Of a DNA stretch of 64,000 nucleotides, positions 1 to 15,300 are shown one piece after another. How positions within the stretch are numbered: position 1 is the stretch's first letter; every line of letters starts with the position of its first letter. Both the position numbers and the translations under genes were made by a program. The stretch is from Nymphaea colorata (taxonomy: Eukaryota > Streptophyta > Magnoliopsida > Nymphaeales > Nymphaeaceae), in assembly GCF_008831285.2 (NCBI RefSeq), contig NC_045146.1:6088972-6152971 (forward strand). Reading direction: 5' to 3'. A model generated the notes under the pieces. That model was not told where the DNA came from, made no database searches, and worked only from the letters and a program-made list of their open reading frames with translations.

Positions 1-296
1 GTGGCAGCCATCTTGGCCTATTTTCTAAAATTCAAATTAATTATTATTCCAGCTTGGCATGTAGCTGGACCTATTCTAAGTCACCAGCTCAAAAGGGATC
101 AGATTCTCAAAGAGTTGGGCATGCTCCAAGAGTGAGTTAAGGAGGTAGCTGTGCAACCATGTCCTCTCTTCCCTATTTAATTTCATTTATATATAAACTT
201 ACCTTGAGGACTGAGGTAGGGAACGAAAATTTGAAGATTTTCTAACCCTTTCTCTTAGTTGCAGCCAAGACCAGCAAGAAGAAGAAAAAGAGAAGA
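1..296. other. Unassigned DNA left of the first inverted repeat
   Basis: No coding pattern was recognised. A TATA-like stretch (tatataaac, near 190-200) is followed by a purine-rich tract of GAAGAA repeats (about 278-298). This could be the promoter or leader part of an LTR element that extends beyond the window, but no element boundary can be shown. Confidence 0.3.
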
Positions 297-1205
297 AGCA
301 GCTGAGTAGAAGAAGTTGTCGTCCCACCCTTTCTTTCTCTCTTTCTCATTTCCCAGTCCTTTCTTTCGAACTTGCGAAGCTTAGGTACTTTAGTGGACCC
401 TTGTTTAAGATTTTCATTATAAGGAAAATCCTCCTCATCCCTATAATTTCCAGCAAGGAAGAACTCTCTTTTTAGCCTTGTGGAGCTCTAATCTTAATCT
501 AGATTCTTGCTTAGGATTGCTAGATTTAGAGAATCAGCCAAGAAGAGCTCTAAGCACTTAGGTCGACCACAAGGTTTGAGCAATTCTAGCCTATTATTTT
601 CCATGCATTTTTGCTTCTTACTGTCATTTTAATTCCATATTCATGGAGAGGGTTTTATTTTGATTATATTTTATAGCTGAGAATGACGTCCAACTAGAGA
701 AAATTTGTTAATACATCTCTTCATGCATAAATTAATTTTTTAAAAAGAAAACCTCTACACCAAATTTTGAAAAGGGCCCCAAGGCCACGTACCTTTTAAA
801 AAAGGCTGGCCTAAACCATTTTTAACTTCCCACCTTAAGAGGATTCCATGGTGAGAGAGAGGTTTATAATTGCTGCAATTACAATCTAATTGCCTATTAG
901 GGACAGATGCATTCTCATGAATGTGATCCACTCTTACACGGAAAAATCATTGACAAACAAGCTTGAACATTATCTTGATTCCTTCCATTTTTGAGTTGTT
1001 TTGATTCATGCATCCATGATTTAGTTGATTAAGGGTGGTGGTGAAAATTAGAAACTAGTTTTCAATGTTCCTACATAAAAAATCCTTAAGGGTGGTGGTG
1101 AAGTTTAGAAACTAGTTTTCAATCTTCCTACGTAAAAAACCCAGCTATGAACCATCATAGTTTGTATGGTAAGTGGTCCCTTACTAAATTTTCCATTTTA
1201 GGAGG

Positions 1206-1289
<84 letters not shown>

Positions 1290-3523
1290 ATTTTTTATTA
1301 AAATATATTTTTTTCTTCTAAAATCAGGTTGAAACACGTTTTCCAGCTGATTTTAAAGAAAGAGGACCTTCACTTTGATCTTCATAGTTCAAAACTACAA
1401 GATTGTTCAATATTTCATCTCAAAATTTTGTCTATTACAACAATATATGCGTAAAAATGCACCCATGTTACTGAAATGAGACCATGATTTTATGAAACAT
1501 AGTTTAAAATCTCAATGATTAAACTTTTGAAATATCATGTTTCAATCATGAATCGGCTTCTTTTTATAAAACCAGAAAAAAAGTTCTAATTTTATTTAAA
1601 TCAGCAGCCCAAAGCACTCAGGGAATTGCTGGTTTCATTTAATAATTTCAAGATTTTCATGGGATTAATCAATATCTCAAAATGCTGCAAAATCATACTT
1701 AAGAATTCAATTTTCATTTCTCCAAAAGAGAAGATCAAATATGTTGAAATCGTCCAAAGAATGGATGAATTTCTTGATATAAAACGTGGAATCAAATTTG
1801 GTTTAAGAAAAGCAAGTTTACTAAAACTTCATAAACCAATATATATATATATCTAACACGAATGAGAACATGTTCTCAAGTGGAACATTCCTCTTGCTGA
1901 TTTAGATGCTTAACTTACGGAAAAGTTAAGCAAGTTTTCAATGATTTGTCATAATTTTTTAAGAATCAATATTTCTTAGAATCAACATTTCTTATTTTCA
2001 GCCATTTAGGTCAGTATAAAATCTGATTTTATGGCAATTTTGAGACAAAAGTGGATGTTGTCTACGTCTCCCATATATTTTGAAGATTAATTTCAACTTC
2101 ATTTACATGATTTTCTATCATTCTAAGATTTTATATCAAGTTTCAAGCTTGTGGACTACATCTCTAACTCTTGTGCTTAATAATGCGTTAAGCATATACC
2201 GAGAAAATCCTACATTCCAATTAAAAAACAATCTTTGTGTATATTAATCATGAATTAAACTTTTATGTTGAATGAATGTTGAGAGATTAAAAGAGGGGGA
2301 AAATGAATGTGTCATAGAGTTTCCTTTTTTTTCGTGCATTCAACACAAACTCAATCAAATTGCACCACGTGTACCATCTTTGAAAATTAAGTGATTCAAT
2401 TTGCAAAAAAGTGACCAAGTCATATTGCAATGACAATTTAAAAACCTCACGTAGTTTCAAAAGAAATCGCAAGCGTCATACCCAATTTGGCGAAAATTCG
2501 TTTGAAGACAACATGTATTCTCACATTTTGGAATCTTTATTTCATCAAAAGAATAAGTTTTACTTGAGCAACTCAATTTTTTTTTCTGTAAAAAGAGAAC
2601 TTATTTAATGTCAAATTCAAGTCTCTTAGACCTAATCACATGGTTTGGTAAAAAATGAACTTCAAAATCGATCATTTGCTAAGTTAGCTATGTTTCTCAA
2701 AATTTAGTCCATTTGCCATGAGAACCTTAACCATTATCCCCAAAATTTGATCACAAGTTGATCACAATTTACTAAAACTTTTCAATCCAAAATCATGAGA
2801 CGATCTTGAGTTCACAAGGAACTAGATCTCATTCTCCAAATTCTCAAATTTTTCAATCAAATTCTCAATTTTCTCTCCAAATCTCCAATCTAAATTGTCA
2901 AATTGACAATTAAATTTTCAAAATCATGGATCAAAGCCATGAACCCATTCATTTCAAATCAATCCCATTCAAGTCGAAACATTTTCGACCAAAGCAACGG
3001 TCATCAATTCAAATCATTTTCAACAACAATGCCAATTTTGAACTAGAATTTAAATGGTAGATATTTTTTACCAAAACATTGGTATTTAATCTGAATTAAT
3101 TTGGAAATTTTCTAATTTTATGCAAAATAATTTACTCAAATTTTTTAAAAACAAGTTGAATTTTCAAATAACTTGTCAAAATAAGTTAATTTTCTAAACA
3201 ACGTGTCCAAATTTACTCTAATTTTCTAAAAGCAAACCCTATATCACCTGTTCAAAACCAAGTTCAAAATGAATTTTCAATTCAAATCGAAAGCTTTAGG
3301 CACCAGCATATTAGATTTGTATCAATCAAATGCCTTGCACATGATCTGAGAAATTCTTAATCCTTGGTCCAAATACCCTTTTAAAGGCGCATGAATGATT
3401 GGACCTCATACAGATGGGCAGATCCCTTTCACTTGATTTTTTTATAAAATCTAATTTGAAATTTGTTGCTTAGCATAACTCCCTGTTTTTACAACCAAAA
3501 GACATAGAATGGAAGGGGTGTGA
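297..3523 (+). repeat. Left arm of a large, old inverted repeat
   Basis: This segment reappears as reverse complement at about 4007-6906. Matching blocks in mirrored order include 490-560 with 6800-6880, 1029-1065 with 6270-6306 (the motif taagggtggtggtgaa), 2050-2090 with 5296-5340, 3290-3380 with 4160-4240 and 3460-3523 with 4007-4085. Both arms carry a (TA)n tract at the mirrored place. Many substitutions and indels separate the arms; about 170 bp of pyrimidine-rich DNA near 310-480 has no partner. The event is therefore old. No protein family is recognised in the arm; the short frames it contains are not conserved between arms. Confidence 0.85.
1209..1283. repeat. (TA)n microsatellite
   Basis: An almost pure TA dinucleotide tract with one ACA interruption near 1257. 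It lies inside the left arm of the inverted repeat and mirrors the tract at 6090 in the right arm. Confidence 0.97.
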
Positions 3524-4006
3524 ACACTCTTCTGCCGCTTGCCCCCTCTCTCTCCATTCTTCTTCCCTTTTCCTCCTCTATTCTCATACTTCTTCTTTTG
3601 CTCCCTCTCTCCATCTGTCTTCCATTTTTCTTCTTTTTCTTCCTGATCCAACCATCCATTTGCTTGTCCTTCCCTTCAACCTTGAGGCCTCGCAGCACCT
3701 GGCCACTGAAGGCTCCAAGGATGTCTGCAGCAGTTGGAGTTTGCACCCTCTTGGTGCTGAGGAAATTCAAACCCTCCAGCCTCACCATGGAAACCATCAA
3801 TGGAAATCCCAAACGAGTGGCATCTTGAAGTTACATGTTCTCTGGTTGACATGGAAACCAGCAGTTGGTGTTCGATTTTTTGATTCATCTATGCTGTACT
3901 ACATTCAAGAATACAAGCTGGTGCCTCTCATTCCACCAGCAATGACACCCACAAGAGGTTCTTTGCTCAACCTATGAGAATTCCACCAGCATCCGTTTTA
4001 CCATTA
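3524..4006. other. Spacer of the large inverted repeat
   Basis: About 480 bp between the arms. It is clearly richer in G+C than the arms and starts with a long pyrimidine tract (about 3540-3660: CTCTCTCC, CTTCTTCC and similar). Open frames of about 100 codons exist on both strands here, but they overlap and none resembles a family I know. It may be a captured gene fragment, or simply the unique DNA between two inverted element copies. No function is proposed. Confidence 0.5.
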
Positions 4007-6906
<2,900 letters not shown>

Positions 6907-8283
6907 TTGCAGCGATACATCCAGCCCCCACGTGTGAACTGCGTGTGCTCGGCTAAGTCTGCTCAACCATGGTCCAGACCTAGTCAAGTTTATTTTGGGT
7001 CAAGGGTTAGGTTCTAAACACTTGATTTTGATTCAAACTTTGACAAAAATATTCTTAGATTGGGTTTGAATTTTTGAAAGCGAGCTTGCTAGGTTCGAAC
7101 CTAGTGACAAAGCTCTAAAAGTTGGGAATTGCAAATTTATGTTTGACAATTCAATTTAATTTGAAAAGAACTTTTGACAATCTTGCCAAACTTGTTTGGA
7201 AAAGGACATTTTTCTCCATAATTCAATTGAAAATGATTTTGATTAAATCAAATTTCGAATTGGAATATTGATTTTCAATTTGGTATTTGATTTATGCATT
7301 TGACAAATTCAAATGTGTATTTGATTTACCTAGAATCCTAATTTTTGATTTCATGAATTCAAATTGATCATGGAAGGATAAATCTATCCAAATTTGGTCG
7401 AACTTGACCAATAGACCAAAGTGAAAACTCATTCTAAAATTAATCTAGACTTGGTTTGGGGTATTTTGATGAATTTGAGCTTAGGAAGCACTCAATTGTG
7501 TTTCAATTGAGCTCAATTTTGAGTTGTACTTTGACTAGGTTTAGTCAAAGTAGACTTGATCTGATCAAGGTCTATTCCTGTCTGTAACTAGATCGTGGGT
7601 AGACATAGCCATTTGATTGGGTTTTGACTATGCTAACCCTTGTTCACTAAGCTTAGTTGAAGTTGGCGCCATATCTAGGTGCAGCTAGGTGAGCCTACTT
7701 GCGTTAAGAAGCAATCATAGCTTCTTTGAAATTCGACTCCTCTCTCAATTAGAGGATCTTTCCAATTAATAGAGAGAGAGAAGTATAAATTTCTCTCTTT
7801 CTCTATGAAATTCAATGATGATCTTATCTAATTTCATTAAAAATTATAGATTTTTAAATGAAAGAAGATATTTTGAAAAAGAAGGGGTGCGTATCCTCTC
7901 GGTGGCCCTTGGTCATGCAGGTTAAGTGGGGCCCACATATGGGTCCCACTCAGCAATTTGGATCCTGAATTGGGTTCAATTTTTAATTTGAATTTAGATT
8001 TGGATTGAAAATTGGATATGTATTCCAATTGACAATTGCAAATGGATTTGGATTTCAAAACTCTAATTTGTGTCCAGTTTTGAGTACAAGATTAGCATTT
8101 GGCCTCGTAATCATCCCTTGGGATTTGTGTAGTGAATTAAATTCACGATTTGAACCTAAATTGTGCTTAGATTCAAAATTTTCTTTGAAATTGAAGTTTT
8201 GTACAATTATTTTGTGAAATTCTTTTATAAGATTTTGAAATTGCATCCATCAACTGAGTTGGAAAATTTTGGAGTGTTAACAG
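6907..8283. other. AT-rich intergenic DNA
   Basis: AT-rich sequence with repeated aattttgaattt-like words and no recognisable coding domain. A small perfect inverted repeat, actttgac / gtcaaagt, lies near 7540-7563. The DNA between 7660 and 7800 has a CT/GA-rich hairpin-like stretch (gagagagagaag ... ctctctttctc). Confidence 0.4.
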
Positions 8284-8577
8284 CCATCGTTGTCCCTGCC
8301 TATTCAATGTCCAAGCTCACTAATGGTTTACCTCAATTTCCACCACCACCACTAGCAGCCAACTCACATGAGGTTGTTGGCCTTAGCAGAGCTGCATCTC
8401 TGCCATATCGTTTTTCACAGGTAAAATGGTTTTCCTCGTGCATCTTTATGTTTTGTCTATCTACTAGGTCTCCCGTTTTGCTGTTGTTTTCCGTTCCTTT
8501 GTTGTAGGGAGAATCAGATGTGGATCAATATGCCTTCTGCAAACTCCTCAATAGCTGATTCTTTCCATTTTATTAAG
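8284..8577 (+). other. Exon-like open segments, unknown
   Basis: Two short open blocks are bounded by plausible splice signals. The first, about 8284-8419, follows gttaacag and ends at cacag/gtaaaa; it encodes a proline-rich stretch (FPPPPLAANSHE, then SRAASLPYRFSQ). The second, about 8508-8577, follows ttgtag and ends at attaag/gtatat. I do not recognise the product, and no flanking exons could be assigned. It may be a gene fragment or chance. Expression data would be needed to call a gene. Confidence 0.2.
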
Positions 8578-9059
8578 GTATATTACCCTTTCATTTTCTT
8601 ATTAGATTTTGGATCATGAATTATGGATCTCGACATTATGGTATGATATTTTAGATCGCTATGATATCTTTCCTTTCAAATTCAAAACAAGAATCATATA
8701 TTTTTTTCAAATCATGATAACTAGTTTTTGGGATTTAGATCCAATTTTTTTTTATAGGTTCACATCTTCTACCCCTCTTCCCAATAGAGGCCGGACTCCA
8801 AGTTTACATGACTTAGTTTTGCATGCATCATAATAGATTTAGGATATCGATTTGCATTGATCTATGATGATGCAGACATGAAAATATATATTAAATTGAT
8901 TTTCATTTGTTCATGAGTATAATTAAATGTCTATTTAGATTTTAAAACATGCATGATTTCAAGATTAGGTACGCTTGTTTTGCATAAATTTTGGATGACA
9001 TTTAGACTTAGGAAATGGAGCATTCTAGTATAATCTTTGCTCTAATTACTTCTGGTAAA

Positions 9060-10200
9060 GGCACCAGGAGCAGTCAGACCTCATACAAATAGGTCGACTC
9101 CTGGTTGATGTGATAAAGTTGGCATTTTCAGAATTGTCTTATGAGAAACGTTACCAGTTCTTAATAGGAAATCAATTTCTAATCTTTGACTTGCCATTCA
9201 TCATTGACCTTGCTGAAAACTACAAGGAAATCTTCAAAACTGAGAATTATTTGCATTTTAATTTGAGAAGTATTTTAAGCCCCTGAATTAAGTTTTCATA
9301 TTCTGCCATATTGTGTGTGCAAGAAAAATTCAGTTTGAGGGAGCATAGGATCATTTCATTCTCTGATGTAAAGAAAAGTACTCCAATGTCTACACGACTA
9401 CGCTTTTGGGCCCATCAAAATACATGTTCTATAATGGAGTTGGTTCTTTCATCATCATTTGTTCATTTAAGAAGTCATCATTTGCTTTAATTTCTTTCGA
9501 TATGGGGAAGTCCACCAACCTATCTGCGATGTCTTGTCCCTTGATTGATTTTTGCGACATGTATTCCAAATCATGTTGCATCAACAGAACTTGCCATTTT
9601 GTTATCATCTCATTTAGAAATAGTTCAAAGATATATTTGAATGGAGTCAACTTTGATAAAATTTTGAGTGCGAATAATAATAGTTAGTGTCTATTTTTTG
9701 ACACATCCAGACTAATGCTAGATAAGTTTTCTCTTGTGAAAGTAATTCTTCTCATTGTACAAATGTCTTACTAACATAGTAGATAGCATGCTCTATTTTG
9801 CATTCTTCTTCAGCTTGTGCTAGGCAACCGCCATATGCTGAGTGGTTGAATATGATGTAGAGCAATAACAGTCTTCTCAAAATTAGGGTTTTGGTATTGG
9901 TGGATCAAGAAGGTATTTCTTGATCCATTCAAAAGATGTTTGCCATTCTTGTCCCCATTTGAATTTCACTCTTCTTAAAGTTGATTGAACAATCGACATC
10001 TCATATCCAAGTTGGATATGAATCTTCTCATTGATTAAATTCAGCCTTGCAAAACTGTGCAACTCTTTCAAATTGATTGGTAAATGCATCAATATTGCCT
10101 TTGCCTTGGCATGATCCATTTCAATCCTCTTTTTACTAACCATCAAATCCAATAACTTGCTGGATTCCACTCTCAACTTGCACTTTTTATCATGCATGAT
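9060..10200 (-). mobile_element. Decayed Tat-lineage Ty3/gypsy polyprotein (RT end, RNase H, second RNase H)
   Basis: Reading the minus strand downward from 10197, the end of a reverse transcriptase is recognisable (RIEMDHAKAKAI, then FKWGQEWQTSFEWIKKYL). RNase H follows at about 9690-9880 (GGCLAQ ... HAIYYVSKTF ... EKTYLALVW). The linker typical of the Tat group is at 9480-9600 (WQVLLMQHDLEYMSQKSIKGQ). An additional RNase H is at about 9070-9430 (MYFDG, SENEMILCS, HNMAEYE, VNDEWQVKD). Stops and frameshifts occur throughout, so the element is dead. In this lineage the extra RNase H follows the normal one, which fits the order seen. Integrase and LTRs were not found. Confidence 0.8.
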
Positions 10201-13200
10201 CTACTTTTTTCTTGCGGTAGTTTCTTTTGCACTGTGCAGGAAACAAGCATAAGTATGACATATGAAAGAAATACAATCAGTTCTCTCACCCCAACAGTGG
10301 CTTCTCACTTCTGAAACAGAGGTACTTGCTACTATAGTCTCTGCAATCTCAAAACTAGACAAGTTGCTGATGATTGAGGATGGTGCCATGAAAGCAAAGG
10401 CTGTTGGTTGTTATTTCTAGACTGAATACCTTCTAAATGCTCTAGATTGAAAAAATTGTTGGGTTTTTTGAGAGATGATATGGACTTGGAATATGAAAGC
10501 TAGGTATAAATCTCTTAACAAAAAGAATCATCGTTATTCTATCAAAGTGTCACAGATATCTCTTTTTTTTTAAAAAAAAAAGAGACAAATGTCTCAAGCA
10601 AAGTAAATAGAAAAATGGTACGTTCCATGTTTAAGTTTTCTTTTGATTCACCAATTATCTGAAATGTATATGGTATGATAGCCTTTTATTGCCAACTATA
10701 CACATTATATTTTATCAATTTCCAATGCCTTCACTAACTGGAAGCTTGTTTTAGCCATTCAGAATTTGGTTTTTTTATTTTATTATGTGTTTACCATTTG
10801 TATTTATCAGCTGTTGTGAATTCATCCTTTCCACATCTAGTTTGTCTAATGTTTTCAGTGCCTCATGGTTCTAGAACTCATTTTTAGAAAAGCATTATAG
10901 GAAATTACAAGGATGTACATATAGCCTTCATGTTTTTTCTTCACTAGATTTTCCTTCTATCTACAAAACTTTTTGTTACTTACTAAGAGAATTAGTTGAT
11001 TACATCTAACCTAATTACGAGAAAAGAAATGAAGTATATGTGGGTTTGACATTATTAAGGAGTTGTCTGGTTAATGTTTGTCACAATAACACTAACTTTT
11101 TTGTTGCAATGAGAAGAACCCACTAGATTTATCCTTATTAGGCATATCTTGTTAAATATTTTGTTTTAGTTTGATTAAACTTTTTATTGTGCATAGTTGC
11201 CATGAAGTTTTGTATCTTTCTGTTAGCATTGTTATATCAACATGAGGAGGAATAACAAGAGGCTATCTGCACAGATAAGCTTGTGCCATCATATAATTTT
11301 TCCAAGTTATCAAAAGTTTTGGAGATTTAGTACATTTGGCTAAATCAAGGATGGCTAGTCATTAGTTATGAGATTTATGTTTACGGTTTGCCCAAGAGAA
11401 GGAGAAATAAATGGCATACTAAATAGTGGGCAATTGTTTCTTCTCTAGTTTTGTGTTAACACTGTCTGATGACTAATTAGTAGCCATGCAAAAATCAAGA
11501 CACCTACATATGATAGTATTGGGAATATGGTGGAAATGTCATTGTACTCAAGTTGATGAATTAGCTATACATGCATTTGATACTCATGAATGCTTCAAGA
11601 TCACCATCTTGCATTCTTATCATAGACATCTGTTTTGTAGCTCAAAATGTTTATATATTTAGTTGTTCATCTCTTGTTCACTCATTTTTGTCTCTCATAT
11701 TTAGGTCAATGGTGACTGGCCATTTTCTTGGTGGTTCATAATGGCATATTTGTTCATTTCCAATCCTTGAACCTACAAAAGGGGCACAAGTATGTTCTTA
11801 TAAGTGTAAGGTATAGAATTAATGATTAGAACTAGAAAACCTGTATTATATGTTGTGCTTAGGGAATATTTTCTTAACTTTACCTTCAATTTCTTGCCCA
11901 ATATTTTTTCAATCCCTTCATTTGGTGGTGTACTATATAGAGGTTGTTGTTTACAAATTTGGCCTCAAAGTAATGTAAATTCTCTTTATGCAAATCAATG
12001 GGTCTGCTTTCTAACTTATTGTGCCAAGGCATTAAAATAAACACACATTCTATTGAGAGAGAGAGAGAGAGAGGTGTGCCACTCCCATGTGCTATGGTAT
12101 AAGTCATTTGCCAGCTAATGTCACCCATTAATTATATTTACTTAATGTTTCCTTTACTAATCATGTTTATAGAGTCAAAATACCCCTAACATTTTCCTGC
12201 TAGTAGTCTTCGAGTACAATAAATGAAAAGAAAGGTTTTAGGTTCTAAGAGATAGATGCTAACTCAACTTAATTTTGTCATCATTAAATGGTATTCATTA
12301 GCTGTGAAGGTTCTGTACTTCCAGAACTGATTAGCACTCAGAGTCTGCTACTTCCCCAAGCCAAAGTTTCAGTCTCTACATGTAGTGCCAATGAGTGCAT
12401 GATCATGAAGAGAGAGAATTGGATCACTACAGACTTAGACTGTAAGCGTTCCCTTTTACACATTCAGTTATAGCCATTGCATTCAAAAATTGTTGTTTCC
12501 GATAATTTGGTTTAATTCTCATCTGTTAATGTGCAGTTGTGGTGCTTGAATTATGAACAGAGACTGCACAAGATGGAGGGAACACCCAAGGACTGAAAGA
12601 TTGTGGTACTTTATTTCTTTAAGATTGTGAAACTTCTTAATTGGACAGAATTTGAGGTGACAAACAATATGAAAAATAGCAAACTGGGTCTAGAAGCTTT
12701 ATTTCCGTTTTGCTTAAACATCTCATTGCTTAGTAAACATGTATAGACATGTGTTGATGGGTTATCCATATGGGAAAAAAACTTGACTGGATCATAAATG
12801 AGCATTGACTTCGGATAGATGATTGTCCACCACAGGCAAGTTCTCCATAAAACCATGTTGTAGGATCCTTTTCGTTTTTTACATGAATGCTAATTATTCT
12901 TAGGTTCCATAGGTACCACTTTTCTTAGGGATGAAGGTTAGGTTAAGTCACGATCCCACCTGTCATATATTCAAATATGTCTAGGACCCAATATGTTTAG
13001 GTCATTTCAATTCTTCATGTTCTTTATCTGCTTGGTGGAATCTAAATTTTTTCATTTTACTTTTAATGGTGATGTTCTTGGCATTTGTTTGAGGCTGTTG
13101 GTGGCCCAAAAGGCTTTTATATTAGTCAAAGACTCACCTCATCAACTAAGAGAAGCACTAAATCTACTGGTTGTTCTCAAAAATTTTGCTTTGGGATGCA

Positions 13201-14090
13201 ACTTCATTAATACAGTTCCAAGATAGAAATGACCCACTTCATCCCTTTTGTAAAGTGTGATTGAAGATCTATACTCCTGCAGAATATCTTTCAAAGGCTT
13301 GTATCTGATATTGATCACCTTAGCTACAAAAGGCCCACATCCCAACCACCCACCATTTCAAAAGCAAGAAATCCTAAGGACAAGGGGCATAAGAAACTAT
13401 GGTATCTACCATCTCTACTCCTATGCTCTCCATTTATTCACCTATCTTGCTGCATTGTGTTGCTAGAAGACCATACCCTGACCGCACCATACTTCCTCAA
13501 CCATGGACTGGTTTTCTTGGTTGTCTGAGACTAGCCTTTACCCAATCTTAGTGTAGCAATATGCCATCACTTGGCATAATGAGCTTGAAGAAGAAGATAT
13601 CACTACTTCACCAATGATTTTCTGAAAAGCATTTGTTATCTCTATAGCTAAGCACAGCTTTGATATACTGAAGCTAGCAAGAAGAGAGCATGGAGGAGGC
13701 CACAACTATTGCCTAGGCTGCTCTCAGTGATCAAGAAGACTAAGTGGCACTCCATACTTCGCTTAAAAGTCAGTCCCCTACACTGGTCTTAGTATCCGAC
13801 CCAATGAGTATTAGTCGGATCCTTTGGCCGTCGGTGAGATGGTAAAACCTGAGTCTTTTAGATCAATAGCACACATTTCACCAAAGTTCCGGGGAGAGAA
13901 ACAAGCTGTTGGTGCTGATCCAGCTTTGTCTCTTTGGCCAACTGTCATGCACAGAAACACAATGTTCCCATTCTTTCTTTTTTTTTTTTTTTTGTATAAC
14001 ATGATTACTTCTAAAGTTTTTTAGTCGTAAATATTTTATGAACAAATAAAAATTTACAATTTTTTTGTGTAAGGACTCTCTCTCTCTCAT
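10201..14090. other. Intergenic DNA without recognised genes
   Basis: Short open frames occur but none shows a known family. A 61-codon frame at 12288-12473 ends at a possible donor and is followed by a possible terminal block near 12537-12596; I cannot assign it. A conspicuously open stretch on both strands at 13811-14002 also lacks a recognisable product. A (GA)n run lies at 12054-12073 and poly-T tracts at about 13977-13994. Confidence 0.35.
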
Positions 14091-14107
14091 GATATATATA
14101 TATACAT

Positions 14108-14150
<43 letters not shown>
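14091..14150. repeat. (TA)n microsatellite
   Basis: TA repeat with two ACA interruptions, directly beside the end of the CACTA-like element. Confidence 0.95.
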
Positions 14151-14153
<3 letters not shown>

Positions 14154-15300
14154 GGAATGGTCAGGGTTACCATTCCTAAAATTGATTATGTGTGATATTA
14201 GGAACAGAAAGGGTAACTGGTCCTATATGTATGTTCCAATGTAATTGAAATTTTAGTTTTTAGGAACACACATGAAAAACCATTCTAATATGGACGGTCT
14301 CTAATCTCTTTTAGGGACAGCCGCTCATACTTTTAGGAATGGTTTTCAGTATTTCCTAAAAGTGCTATTTATTATTGTGAACCATGGTATTAGAAAAATG
14401 AAACAATACCTTGTCATAGACCTTATGAACTTTCTTCAATGAAGTAGTTAGATCATCATGTTTTTCATGTTGTTATTCTATTATTTTCAACCTAGAAGCC
14501 CCACAGATTTGACATACTTCTTTGTTGGCAAATTCCTTCCAATAAAGCATACAATCATTTGCGTACACATCAATTTTATTATAGTTTAAGTCCTAAATAC
14601 ATAATAACTTTTTTGGTTTTATAAACTATTTTGGCAACTGTTCACCTTGAGGAAGTATCTCTTTCAACAACTTAAGAACCATAGTAAATGATTTGTTGGA
14701 CCACCTATTGAGGGATTTTGTGTGAAGTACTTGAATAAGAAAAAGACATTACAAAACCTTGTATCTTCTAAATATATTTGTTCTTCAGCATCCCCTATTA
14801 GTTTAATAAATGCATTGACCTCTTCCTATTTACATCATTTATGTGATTATTTTTTCCACCATTCTCATCCATGATTCTATATATATATATAGGTAATCAA
14901 TCCTTCCATATTATCTAATTCAAAATCACAATGTACATGATTATATAAAAAAGATGGTGTTGTAGCTTCAAAGTGAGAATGCCAATATGTGTAGGTAGGA
15001 TAAAATTCATCACATATTATATACGTATATGCATCAATTAAGGACTAGTACAAAAAGTTACTACATTTTATGCAAGAACATTTGATTCCGTCTTCGACAA
15101 CAACATTATTTGCAATTGAAAAATCAAGGAACTTCTTAAACCACTCATATAGTTCTGGATTGTTCTATTTCACAAAATATATTATTAGCAATTCATCAAG
15201 GTAATTAAGAAAGACATAACTAGAAATCATATTTACAACAAATAGCTGAATAATACTTATATATATCTAACTTCTATCATCCATGTCGTCCATATTCTAT
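14151..15300 (-). mobile_element. Decayed CACTA (En/Spm) transposon with TNP2-like transposase remnants
   Basis: On the minus strand a frame starts near 15293. A transposase-associated domain follows at about 14930-15165 (YEWFKKFLDFSIANN, then DGIKCSCIKCSNF, then YWHSHFEA). Then TNP2-like blocks appear: LLKEILPQGEQLPK at about 14630-14685, and IDVYANDCMLYWKEFANK with CQICGASRLK at about 14490-14575. Several stops interrupt the frame. Between 14151 and 14390 the DNA carries repeated motifs of the type taggaatggt / accattccta in both orientations, as expected for CACTA subterminal repeats. Precise CACTA termini were not identified. Confidence 0.75.

Noticed and set aside
1155-1337. Short frame rich in Tyr-Ile repeats (also at 6002-6249)
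   Set aside because: It is a translation of the TA/CA/GA microsatellites, not a protein gene.
3489-3888. Several overlapping frames of 70-107 codons on both strands in the inverted-repeat spacer
   Set aside because: They overlap in opposite directions, follow the pyrimidine-rich composition and match no family known to me. Kept only as a note on the spacer.
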